From: Verrucomicrobiota bacterium | Lineage (GTDB): Bacteria > Verrucomicrobiota > Verrucomicrobiia > Opitutales > Opitutaceae | Reading direction: 5' to 3' | NCBI GenBank assembly: GCA_023430565.1 | Contig: JAEZAD010000362.1 | Span: forward strand, 1 to 11,835 | DNA length: 11,835 nt | Shown here: positions 1-6,778 of the stretch, piece by piece | Position numbering within the stretch: position 1 is the stretch's first letter | Layout of the letters: the number at the start of each line of letters is the position of its first letter | Notes under the pieces: model-generated | Databases searched by the model: none | Told to the model about the DNA's origin: nothing | What the model saw: only the letters and a program-made list of their open reading frames with translations | Made by a program: the position numbers and the translations under genes

Positions 1-1
1 C

Positions 2-67
2 TTCACCACGCTGTATGCGAAGAATGGACTCTATGACTACTACTACACCGACGCCGGCGGCACCTGA
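2..67 (+). CDS. C-terminal tail of an upstream gene, cut by the window edge
   Basis: One frame is open from the left edge to a TGA at 65-67 and gives about 21 residues ending in LYDYYYTDAGGT. It overlaps the start of the next gene, in another frame, by 35 bases or more. Such overlap is usual in tightly packed operons, so this is probably the end of another gene of the same pilin-like cluster. The piece is too short to identify. The Tyr/Gly-rich end is compatible with a pseudopilin or surface protein, but that is a guess. It could also be a chance open frame. Confidence 0.5.
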   Translation, partial: FTTLYAKNGLYDYYYTDAGGT

Positions 68-611
68 GCGACGCGTCCGCACGCGCGGCTTCTCGCTCGT
101 CGAAGTGCTCGTCTCCGTCGGCCTGTCCGGGATGGTCATGACCGCTGTCCTCGGCTCCTTCCTTTTTCTCGGCCGCAGCGGCGCCAACATCAGCAACTAC
201 TCCGAAATGGAGGACCAGGCCCGCAACGCCCTTGAATACTTCGCCGAGGACACCCGCCAGGCCAGCGCCGTCACCTGGCACAGCGCCACGTCCGTCACCC
301 TCCTCGTCAATACCACGCCGGTCACCTACACCTACGACGCCTCCGCCACCACGTTCACCCGGCAGATCGGCACCGGTTCGCCCACGACGCTCCTCAGCGG
401 CATCACCGAGTTCTCGTTCAAGGCCTACACCATCACCACCGTTCCGATCGTCGATTTCAGCACCGCCGCCGCCCGCACGTCCGCCAATCGCGAAACCAAG
501 CAGATCCAGATCTCGCTCACCGCCCGGCGCAAGGACTCCACCGTCGTCGCCGCCACCAACACCGTGCTCTCCGCCCGGTTCATCCTGCGCAACAAGCGCG
601 TCACCGTCTAG
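33..611 (+). CDS. PilW-like type IV prepilin (pseudopilin) with N-terminal methylation site
   Basis: Minor pilin or pseudopilin of about 192 residues, expected to be inserted in the inner membrane and processed by a type IV prepilin peptidase. Counting from the ATG at 33, a basic leader (RRVRTRG, ending at Gly19) is followed by Phe20 and FSLVEV, with Glu24 at the conserved +5 position. A hydrophobic helix runs from about 20 to 46. The rest is a Thr/Ala/Ser-rich globular domain with beta-like stretches, typical of PilW/GspJ-type minor pilins. In-frame ATGs at 15 and 24 would add 6 or 3 residues. None has a clear ribosome binding site, and 33 is chosen because it gives the shortest leader. The gene overlaps the previous frame and ends 10 bases before the next gene, so the three probably form one operon. 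Family membership is secure; the exact machine (pilus or type II-like secretion) cannot be told. Confidence 0.85.
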   Translation: MTTTTPTPAAPERRVRTRGFSLVEVLVSVGLSGMVMTAVLGSFLFLGRSGANISNYSEMEDQARNALEYFAEDTRQASAVTWHSATSVTLLVNTTPVTYTYDASATTFTRQIGTGSPTTLLSGITEFSFKAYTITTVPIVDFSTAAARTSANRETKQIQISLTARRKDSTVVAATNTVLSARFILRNKRVTV

Positions 612-621
612 CCGGCCCGCC

Positions 622-2040
622 ATGAACCCTCCCCGTCGCCTGCCCCGCTCCGAACGCGGCTCCCTCCTCATCGTCGCGCTCATTCTCTGCGCCGTCATCG
701 GCATCGCCCTCGCCAGCTACATCAACCTGGGGCGCAACACCCTCGTGCTCTCCAACCGGTCGATCTACCACAACGCCGCCATGAACCTCGCCGAACAGGG
801 CCTCGAGGAGGCCGTGTTCGCCATCAACCAGACCGTCGCCGACCCCGCCTACGCCTGGGATTCCACCCACTGGACGCGATCCGGCGGCAACGCCCAGGGC
901 CTCTGGAACAACCTCCCCATCGGCGAACAAAACGCCTCCGCCACCTCCCGCGTCTACATCTCCGGCTACGCCTCCAGCGCGCCCGTCATCCTCTCCCGCT
1001 CCACCGTCACCCTCGCCGGCACCGGCGCCCCTGCCATTGAAAAATGGATACGCGTCATCCTCGCCGGCTCCTCCCGCTACGCCAACGGCCTCGTCGCCAG
1101 GAACTCCATTCTCTTCAAGGGCAACAACGCCTCCGTCGACAGCTTCCATTCCACGAAAAACGACGACGGCACGCCCCGCGCCACCCCCGTCGCCTACGCC
1201 CCCGCCTACCGCCGCGACAAGGGCTCCGTCGGCAGCATCTCCGTCTCCAACGACGCCGTCCTCGTCAAACAGGCCGACGTCTGGGGCTACGTCAGCACCA
1301 ACAAGGTCGACCCCACCCTCAGCGTCGGCAACAACGGCTCCATCCTCGGCGCCGACTCGACCTACGACGCCAGCACCTGGTCCAAGAAAACCGTCGACCC
1401 GATGCGCACCTCCACCTCGTTCTCCGCCAGCTTCGACCCCGAGACCCAGCCCACCTCCGCCATCGCCTCCCTCGGCGCCATCACCAGCCCGCAAACCCTC
1501 GGCACCGCCGGCACCACCCGCACGATCGTCTGCTCGACGATTTCGCTCAGCGGCAACAGCCGGATCGTCGAGATCGCCGGCGACGTCACGCTCCACATCA
1601 CCGCCGCTCCCGGCGCCGATGCCATCAAGATCTCCGGCAACAGCTCCGGCATCACCATCCTCGCCAACTCCTCCCTCAAGATCTACACCGAGGGCGACAT
1701 CGACCTCACCGGCCAGGGCGTCATCAACATCACCGGCCTCGCCACGAATTTCGAAATCGTCGGCACCCGCCAGACCGCCGGGCAGGACATCAAGATCGCC
1801 GGCGGCGGCACCTTCACCGGAAAAATCTACGCACCCAACGCCGACGTCACCATCAACGGCGACGGCAGCATGTCCGGCTCCGTCGTTGCCAACAACATCA
1901 CCCTCACCGGCAACGCCGCGTTTCACTACGACGAAGCCCTCGGCGACCCCGACGGCACCGCCCCCTACCGCGTCACCAAGTGGGAGGAACTCACCACCGC
2001 CTCCGCCCGCGCCGCCGTCGCCTCGTATTTGAATTTCTAG
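622..2040 (+). CDS. PilX-like membrane-anchored protein with DUF7305-like C-terminal beta region
   Basis: Predicted 472-residue protein starting at the ATG 10 bases after the preceding stop. The frame stays open far upstream (to 232), but that part lies over the previous gene and reads as low-complexity Pro/Ser/Arg, so it is rejected. Residues 1-13 are basic and 14-33 form one membrane helix beginning GSLLIVALIL. Then comes AEQGLEEA, like the helix of PilX N-terminal domains. No Glu is found at the pilin +5 position, so cleavage by prepilin peptidase is doubtful. Residues about 330-445 are repetitive Gly/Asn/Thr-rich beta sequence with GKIYAPNADV (400-409) and FHYDEAL (434-440), which I recognise as resembling DUF7305, often found at the C-terminus of PilX-like proteins. 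Likely a surface or pilus-tip component working with the PilW-like neighbour. The function is inferred from family resemblance only. Confidence 0.82.
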   Translation: MNPPRRLPRSERGSLLIVALILCAVIGIALASYINLGRNTLVLSNRSIYHNAAMNLAEQGLEEAVFAINQTVADPAYAWDSTHWTRSGGNAQGLWNNLPIGEQNASATSRVYISGYASSAPVILSRSTVTLAGTGAPAIEKWIRVILAGSSRYANGLVARNSILFKGNNASVDSFHSTKNDDGTPRATPVAYAPAYRRDKGSVGSISVSNDAVLVKQADVWGYVSTNKVDPTLSVGNNGSILGADSTYDASTWSKKTVDPMRTSTSFSASFDPETQPTSAIASLGAITSPQTLGTAGTTRTIVCSTISLSGNSRIVEIAGDVTLHITAAPGADAIKISGNSSGITILANSSLKIYTEGDIDLTGQGVINITGLATNFEIVGTRQTAGQDIKIAGGGTFTGKIYAPNADVTINGDGSMSGSVVANNITLTGNAAFHYDEALGDPDGTAPYRVTKWEELTTASARAAVASYLNF

Positions 2041-2093
2041 CACGGTCGTTCCGCGAACCGCCGGCGCTCCCGATTTTCTGCCCGCCCGCCGCC

Positions 2094-2122
2094 CCTGTCA
2101 TTCTGAGCGTAGCGAAGAATCC
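2094..2122 (+). repeat. Single copy of a widespread dispersed repeat (TCATTCTGAGCG type)
   Basis: The stretch contains TCATTCTGAGCGTAGCGAAG followed by AATCC. I recognise this motif from intergenic regions of many unrelated environmental bacteria, where one frame translates as VILSVAKNP-like peptides that are often mis-annotated as proteins. Only one copy is present here, so the repeat nature rests on recollection and not on the window itself. It lies in the 170-bp gap between the convergent PilX-like gene and rnpB. Apart from this motif I see no convincing gene or terminator in 2041-2210. Confidence 0.5.
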
Positions 2123-2210
2123 ACTTCGAGCCGGGCACGCCGCCGCGGCTGAACGCCGCCCGCGGCCCAACCGCCGGCAAAGAATTTCCGCCCCCCACGC
2201 CCGCGAAAAT

Positions 2211-2678
2211 TTAGCTTTGGGGCCGGTAAGCCGGATTCTGTTCCGCGCCTCGCGGCGCTTCGATCGTCATTTCTCTCAAGCCTGCCTCGCGGCCGGCCTG
2301 TCCGCCATGGCTGCGCGCCTGAAACGCGCAAGCGACGGCGGATGCAGCATACCCGCGGCTATTGGACGGGCCGCCCAGCCGCCTATTTTGCCTTGCACCA
2401 GACGGGGTTTTTCGTGCCGCCGCCATCGCTGACGACGCGGTGGGCTCTTACCCCACCTTTTCACCCTTACCTCGCAGTTGCCCGCGTGGCGGTTTGTTTT
2501 CTGTGACACTGTCCGTCGCCGCGCCTTGAAACGCAGCGCCCGCACTTGCCGTGAAGCTCGTGCGGCATCCTGCCCTGTGGTGTCCGGACTTTCCTCTCCG
2601 ATTGTCCTTAAACGAGCGCGGCATTACCCGCGCCTTGGGATCAAAGAACACGGAGCGACGATCAGGCCCCAAAGCTAA
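2211..2678 (-). ncRNA. rnpB: RNase P RNA (bacterial type A), catalytic RNA of tRNA 5' processing
   Basis: Catalytic RNA that, with the RnpA protein, removes the 5' leader from pre-tRNAs. Read on the - strand, the hallmarks occur in the right order. The conserved 5' core GAGGAAAGTCCGGAC is at 2596-2582, followed by CACCACAGGGCAGGATGCC. Next come the AGGGTGAAAAGGTGGGGTAA block (about 2468-2449), the CCGCGGGTATGCTGC block (about 2358-2344), and the 3' ACAGAATCCGGCTTAC at 2241-2226. The ends are set by a perfect 14-bp P1 helix between 2678-2665 and 2224-2211. A small hairpin near the 3' end (2258-2245) has a five-pair stem closed by a GCGA tetraloop, as expected for P18. At about 468 nt the RNA is longer than the E. 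coli one (377 nt). The mature ends may differ by a few bases. Short open frames in this stretch are not genes. Confidence 0.95.
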
Positions 2679-2743
2679 GCCCGCCACCCAATCGGGTCCC
2701 CTCCCCCCACGCAAGCCTGCCTTGGCGCGCCCCCTTTCACCCG

Positions 2744-2780
2744 CTCTCAACTCTCATCCCTCAACTCTGAACTCTCTGCT
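2744..2780. repeat. Imperfect pyrimidine-rich tandem repeat (CTCAACTCT units)
   Basis: Short units related to CTCAACTCT recur about four times, directly after the stop codon of the - strand zinc-ribbon gene. On that gene's own strand the sequence reads as GAGAGTTGAG-type purine-rich repeats. It has no clear hairpin, so it does not look like an intrinsic terminator. It may be a simple low-complexity stretch. Confidence 0.3.
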
Positions 2781-3500
2781 CTACCCCTCCCAATACACGA
2801 TCCGCCCGCACTGATCGCACGTCGCGAGCTGCATGCCCGTCTCCCCGCCTTTCCCGCGCGAAGCCGACTCCACCTCGCTCGACACCTTCAAATGACACCC
2901 CGCGCACTTCCCCGCGTGAATCGCCACCACCGCGGGCATGTTCCGCGCCGAAATCCGGTCGTAAAGCCGCAGCGCCGGCTCGCCCACCGGCTCTCGCACC
3001 GCCGCCAGCTCCTTCTGCGCCTCGGCCAGCTCCGCGCCCAGATTCTTCTCCCGCTCCCGCAACGTCGCGATCCGCCCCTCGTGCCCGGAAATGTTCGCCT
3101 TCAACACCCCCTCCGCCGCCACGAACTTCTTCTTCGCCTCATCGATCGCATACATCACTTCCAGCTCTTGCTCCTCGAGCTTCCCGATCGCCGCCTCGCT
3201 CGTCTCGATCTCGTGCCCGAGCGCCTGATATTCGTCGTTCTTCCGCACCTGCGATTGCTGCGTCCGATACTTCGCCAGCCGATCCGCCGTCGAACCGATC
3301 TCGCCCTCGATCAGCTTCTTCTTCGTCTCCAACACATTCAGCTCCGCCTTCGCCGCCTCGATCGCCCCCTTCTCCGCCGCAATCTTCTGCTCCACCAGCG
3401 CGATTTCCTTCGGCACCGCCTTCAACTGCGCCTCGAGCGACCGCTTCCGGCTGTCCCGATCCTGCAAAATCAGCAGCTTTTCCAACAGGGGCGTGAGCAT
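2781..3500 (-). CDS. Coiled-coil protein with C4 zinc ribbon (COG1579, CdsZ/FlgZ-like)
   Basis: Predicted cytoplasmic protein of 239 residues. Residues about 10-170 are a long, charged, heptad-rich region expected to form an antiparallel coiled-coil hairpin. The C-terminal part carries a four-cysteine zinc ribbon: CAGC (Cys199, Cys202) and CDQC (Cys228, Cys231), ending CGRIVYWEG. Length and layout match the COG1579/zf-RING_7 family, which includes Helicobacter HP0958 (FlgZ) and chlamydial CdsZ. Those members act as chaperone or regulator proteins for flagellar or type III export and RpoN. In most bacteria the role is unknown, and no secretion genes are next to it here, so no function is assigned. 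The ATG at 3500 has a purine-rich stretch (AGGGGGG) about 15 bases upstream. The gene is divergent from gyrB and lies upstream of rnpB on the same strand, with about 100 bases between. Confidence 0.85.
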   Translation of the reverse strand: MLTPLLEKLLILQDRDSRKRSLEAQLKAVPKEIALVEQKIAAEKGAIEAAKAELNVLETKKKLIEGEIGSTADRLAKYRTQQSQVRKNDEYQALGHEIETSEAAIGKLEEQELEVMYAIDEAKKKFVAAEGVLKANISGHEGRIATLREREKNLGAELAEAQKELAAVREPVGEPALRLYDRISARNMPAVVAIHAGKCAGCHLKVSSEVESASRGKGGETGMQLATCDQCGRIVYWEG

Positions 3501-3665
3501 CGCCGCGAGCCTGCCCCCCTACCCGGATAGCGGTCAAACGAAACCTCCCGCCTAAAGCGAAAAGAAAGGGCCGTTTACGTCGGTTTTTTCTCAACAAAAA
3601 CCTCGCGTGCGTCGCCCCGGAACGGCAGTTTTTTTCTTTCCCTTTTCCCTCTCAAACTACCCTTC
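3501..3665. promoter_or_regulatory. Divergent intergenic region upstream of gyrB and the zinc-ribbon gene
   Basis: This gap separates two outward-facing genes and so must hold both promoters. The gyrB side ends in a strongly pyrimidine-rich leader (3629-3655, T/C runs) directly before the ATG, with no Shine-Dalgarno sequence. I could not find a pair of -35/-10 boxes convincing enough to place a promoter on either strand. Confidence 0.4.
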
Positions 3666-6230
3666 ATGGCCGACGATTCCGTCCCCGAAAACGCTCCGCA
3701 AAATCCGCCCATCGGCGACAGCTACGACGCCTCGAAACTGAGCCAGCTCAAAGGCCTCGAGGCCGTCCGGAAAAAGCCCGGCATGTATATCGGCGGCACC
3801 GACGAACGCGCCCTCCATCACTGCGTCTCCGAAGTCCTCGATAACTCCGTCGACGAACACCTCGCCGGCCACTGCTCGAAGATCGAGGTCGCCATCCACG
3901 TCGACGGCTCGATCTCCATCCGCGACAACGGCCGCGGCATCCCCGTCGACATCAACAAGGACTCCGGCCTCCCCGGCGTCGAACTCGTCCTCACCACCCT
4001 CCACTCCGGCGGCAAATACGGCCAGGGCGGCTACAAATTCTCCGGCGGCACCCACGGCGTCGGCGCCAAATGCGTCAACGCCGTCTCCGAATGGTTCGAG
4101 GTCGAGGTCTCCCGCAACCAGCAGGTCCACCACATGAAATTCGAGCGCGGCCAGACCGTCCGCAAACTCGAGGTCATCGGCAAAGCCAAGGGCACCGGCA
4201 CGCTCATCACCTTCAAGCCCGACAAGGAAATCTTCCAGGAAACCACCGTCTTCAAATCCGACCGCATCGCCCAGCGCCTCCGCGAACTCGCCTTCCTCAA
4301 CTCCGGCCTCGAAATCGTCTTCACCGACGAACGCCCCGCCGTCGCCCTCACCGAACGCTTCTTCTACAAGGACGGCATCGAGGAATTCGTGAAGCAGCTC
4401 AATCAGGGCAAGGAAGCCCTCCACCCGAAGCCCATCGCCTTCCACAAGGAGACCACCCAGCAGCTCGAGGACAAATCCATCGAGGTCCACGTCGACGTCG
4501 TCCTGCAATACAACGACTCCTACAACGACCAGGTCCTCTGCTACACCAACACCATTCACAACCCCGACGGCGGCACCCACCTCTCCGGCTTCCGCAGCGC
4601 CCTCACCCGCGCCATCAACCAGCACGCCAAGGCCAACAATCTCCTCAAGGACAAGGACCCCCAGATCACCGGCGACGACGTCCGCGAAGGCCTCGCCGCC
4701 GTCATCTCCATCAAACACAGCGACCCCAAGTTCGAATCGCAGACCAAGGTCAAACTCCTCTCGCCCGAAGTCGAAAGCATCGTCGGCTCCGTCGCCTACG
4801 AGGGCCTGATGTTCACCTTCAGCGCCAACCCCGGCATCGCCAAACGCATCGTCGATAAATCCCTCAACGCCGCCCGCGCCCGCGAAGCCGCCCGCAAAGC
4901 CCGCGAAACCGTCCGCAAAGGCGCCCTCTCCGGCGGCGGCCTCCCCGGCAAACTCGCCGACTGCTCCGAACGCGATCCGTCCCTCACCGAACTCTACATC
5001 GTCGAGGGCGACTCCGCCGGCGGCTCCGCCAAACAGGGCCGCGACCGCCGCTACCAAGCCATCCTCCCGCTCCGCGGCAAGGTCATCAACGTCGAGAAAG
5101 CCCGCATCGACAAGGTCCTCGCCAACGAGGAAATCCGCACCCTCATCACCGCCTTCGGCACCGGCATCGGCGACCACGAGGGCGACGGTGCCTTCGACGC
5201 CAACAAGGCGCGCTACCACAAGATCATCATCATGACGGATGCCGACGTCGACGGCTCGCACATCCGCACCCTGCTGTTGACGTTCCTCTACCGTCAGATG
5301 CGCGGCCTGCTCGATCGCGGCTTCGTCTACATCGCCCAGCCGCCGCTCTACAAAATCAAGCGCAAGAAACGCGAGCAATACGTCGACAACGACGAACAGC
5401 TCAACCGCATCCTCCTCGAGCTCGGCTCCGAAGACGTCGTGCTCACCCGCCTGAAAGACCAGCACGTCTTCGCCCCCGCCCAAATCGATCAGATCGTCGA
5501 AAACCTCGCCGCCCTCGAAAAGCTCGGCAGCGGCGTCACCCGCTACGGCGCCCCCCTCGCCGAATACCTCGACCAGCACGACCCCGCCACGCACGCCCTC
5601 CCGCGCTACATCGCCCGCATCCGCGAGGGCAACAAGGAGAGCCACGAATTCCTCCGCGACGAGATGGCCCGCGCCGCCTTCGTCCAATCGCACGGCCTCG
5701 ACGCCGATGTCTCCGAACAAACCGAACCCGCCAACGGAGAGGCCGTCACGGCGAGCGCCAGCGAGCCGAAGGAGCCGAAAAAACCCACCGGCCCCGTCAA
5801 GCGCGTCACCCTCCACGAAATCTACGAAAGCACCGAAATGGCGAAGCTCCTGAAAGCGATCGCCGCCACCGGCCTCGAGATCGCCCGCTTCAGCCCCACC
5901 GAGGACCCGCGCTACACGATCACCGAAAATCCCGGCCAGAAATCCGAGAACACGATCGAGCTCCGCTCTCCCCTCGAAATCGTCACCACGATCCGCACCA
6001 ACGGCCGCAAGGGTCTCTCGATTCAGCGCTACAAGGGCCTCGGCGAAATGAACCCGAAGCAGCTCTTCGAGACCACCATGGACCCCGAAAAGCGCCGCCT
6101 CCTCAAAGTCTCGATCAACGACGCCGCCAAAGCCGACGCCCTCTTCACGCTGCTGATGGGCGACGAAGTCCCCCCCCGCCGCCAATTCATCGAAGACAAC
6201 GCCCTCAACGTCCAATACCTGGACGTTTGA
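3666..6230 (+). CDS. gyrB: DNA gyrase subunit B (ATPase and TOPRIM subunit)
   Basis: ATP-hydrolysing subunit of DNA gyrase (A2B2), which introduces negative supercoils; 854 residues, cytoplasmic. The GHKL ATPase domain carries the catalytic Glu56 and Asn60 (EVLDNSVDEHLAGH), DNGRGIP at 87-93, the ATP lid GGTHGVG at 127-133 and the QTK loop at 359-361. The TOPRIM domain has EGDSAGGSAKQG with Glu447, and DADVDGSH with Asp525 and Asp527, the metal-binding acids. The C-terminal region has RYKGLGEMNP at 788-797 and ends in the typical GDEVPPRRQFIEDNAL block. It is longer than the usual 640-residue form because of about 170-200 residues between TOPRIM and the C-terminal block. The insertion is comparable in size to that of E. 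coli GyrB, and its linker (about 695-715) is Glu/Pro/Lys-rich. The choice of GyrB over ParE rests on the adjacent gyrA. The start ATG lacks a Shine-Dalgarno sequence but gives the expected N-terminus. Confidence 0.97.
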   Translation: MADDSVPENAPQNPPIGDSYDASKLSQLKGLEAVRKKPGMYIGGTDERALHHCVSEVLDNSVDEHLAGHCSKIEVAIHVDGSISIRDNGRGIPVDINKDSGLPGVELVLTTLHSGGKYGQGGYKFSGGTHGVGAKCVNAVSEWFEVEVSRNQQVHHMKFERGQTVRKLEVIGKAKGTGTLITFKPDKEIFQETTVFKSDRIAQRLRELAFLNSGLEIVFTDERPAVALTERFFYKDGIEEFVKQLNQGKEALHPKPIAFHKETTQQLEDKSIEVHVDVVLQYNDSYNDQVLCYTNTIHNPDGGTHLSGFRSALTRAINQHAKANNLLKDKDPQITGDDVREGLAAVISIKHSDPKFESQTKVKLLSPEVESIVGSVAYEGLMFTFSANPGIAKRIVDKSLNAARAREAARKARETVRKGALSGGGLPGKLADCSERDPSLTELYIVEGDSAGGSAKQGRDRRYQAILPLRGKVINVEKARIDKVLANEEIRTLITAFGTGIGDHEGDGAFDANKARYHKIIIMTDADVDGSHIRTLLLTFLYRQMRGLLDRGFVYIAQPPLYKIKRKKREQYVDNDEQLNRILLELGSEDVVLTRLKDQHVFAPAQIDQIVENLAALEKLGSGVTRYGAPLAEYLDQHDPATHALPRYIARIREGNKESHEFLRDEMARAAFVQSHGLDADVSEQTEPANGEAVTASASEPKEPKKPTGPVKRVTLHEIYESTEMAKLLKAIAATGLEIARFSPTEDPRYTITENPGQKSENTIELRSPLEIVTTIRTNGRKGLSIQRYKGLGEMNPKQLFETTMDPEKRRLLKVSINDAAKADALFTLLMGDEVPPRRQFIEDNALNVQYLDV

Positions 6231-6271
6231 GTTAAGCGCGAAGCCGCAAAGAGCCGCCAAGGTTCGCAAAG
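6231..6271. repeat. Left inverted repeat of the GxxExxY cassette
   Basis: It begins at the base after the gyrB TGA. Compared with the reverse complement of the right copy at 6740-6778 it matches at about 32 of 40 positions with one gap. The first 12 shared bases (TTAAGCGCGAAG) are perfect. It is more diverged than the two right copies are from each other. An AAGG at 6259-6262 inside it, 11 bases before the ATG of the GxxExxY gene, is the only possible ribosome binding site there. Confidence 0.75.
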
Positions 6272-6273
6272 AA

Positions 6274-6729
6274 ATGGCCAGGGTCGTTGTTCCAGATCGG
6301 GTTGAAGCCATCGCCGCAGATGCGGTGGATGCCGCGTTGGCGGTCCATCGCGCCTTCGGCCCGGGCCTGCTGGAGAATGCCTATCGTGAATGCCTGGGCA
6401 TCGAGCTGACATCGCGCGGCCACGACACCCAAACCGAGCAACTCCTGCCCATCACGTATCGCGGTCACACCATTCCCAAGGCTTACCGCATCGACCTGCT
6501 CGTCGACCAACAACTCCTCATCGAGCTCAAAGCCGTCGAAGCGATTCAGCCGATCCATCGGGTTCAGCTCACGACCTATCTTCGTCTCCGTCACCTGCCG
6601 CTCGGGCTCCTCATCAACTTCAATGTCCCGCTCCTGAAAGACGGCCTCCATCGCGTTCTGAATCTCGATTTCCAAACCGACTCTTCCCCCCTTCGCGAAT
6701 CTTCGCCTCCTTCGCGCCTTCGCGCTTAA
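6274..6729 (+). CDS. GxxExxY family protein (PD-(D/E)XK nuclease-like, PF13366)
   Basis: Small predicted nuclease-fold protein of 151 residues and unknown biological role. It shows the family signature GPGLLENAY with Gly31, Glu34 and Tyr37. It also has the remnants expected of a PD-(D/E)XK active site: Asp74 in RIDLLV, Glu84 and Lys86 in ELK, and the downstream QxxxY (Gln98, Tyr102). The hydrophobic LPLGLLINFNVPLLKDG and HRVLN end the conserved part at about residue 132. Residues 140-151 are encoded by the first right-hand repeat, which also supplies the TAA stop. The gene starts three bases after the left repeat. All putative catalytic residues are kept, so it looks functional rather than decayed. 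It lies on the same strand as gyrB and gyrA and is probably co-transcribed with them. Family assignment is secure; nuclease activity is inferred, not shown. Confidence 0.9.
   Translation: MARVVVPDRVEAIAADAVDAALAVHRAFGPGLLENAYRECLGIELTSRGHDTQTEQLLPITYRGHTIPKAYRIDLLVDQQLLIELKAVEAIQPIHRVQLTTYLRLRHLPLGLLINFNVPLLKDGLHRVLNLDFQTDSSPLRESSPPSRLRA
6691..6729. repeat. Right repeat, copy A (39 bp), overlapping the end of the GxxExxY gene
   Basis: Built of four CTTCGC-starting sub-units of 8-10 bases ending in GCTTAA. It is identical to copy B at 6740-6778 except at one position (C here, T there). The TTAA end provides the TAA stop of the GxxExxY gene. Confidence 0.85.
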
Positions 6730-6739
6730 TTTTCCGATC

Positions 6740-6778
6740 CTTCGCGAATCTTCGCCTCCTTCGCGTCTTCGCGCTTAA
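6740..6778. repeat. Right repeat, copy B (39 bp), 49 bp downstream of copy A
   Basis: Direct repeat of copy A with one mismatch and a 10-base spacer between the copies. Its last bases plus 6779 form the outer terminal inverted repeat with 6231-6243. It lies 33 bases before the gyrA start, so it falls in the gyrA leader if the operon is read through. Confidence 0.85.

Noticed and set aside
232..621. N-terminal extension of the PilX-like gene by 130 codons
   Set aside because: It lies over the PilW-like gene and reads as Pro/Ser/Arg-rich. The ATG at 622 is followed by a basic N-terminus and membrane helix as expected.
601..2043. 480-codon open frame on the - strand opposite the PilX-like gene
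   Set aside because: Gly/Asp/Val-rich shadow with no domain; the + strand protein has a membrane helix and family resemblance.
2130..2175. Possible terminator hairpin formed by the CCGCGG repeats between the PilX-like gene and rnpB
   Set aside because: The arms are mostly self-palindromic GC runs without a following T run on either strand.
2098..2750. Several open frames of 66-100 codons across the rnpB region
   Set aside because: They overlap the RNase P RNA and have no protein-like features; the RNA explains the conserved sequence.
3657..6311. Very long open frame (884 codons) on the - strand opposite gyrB
   Set aside because: It is made of Gly/Ala/Val/Asp/Glu-rich low-complexity sequence that mirrors the C-ending codons of gyrB, shows no domain, and gyrB is unmistakable.
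6691..6778. Direct repeats considered as a CRISPR array
   Set aside because: There are only two copies with a 10-bp spacer, the repeats have internal 8-10 bp periodicity, and no cas gene is present.
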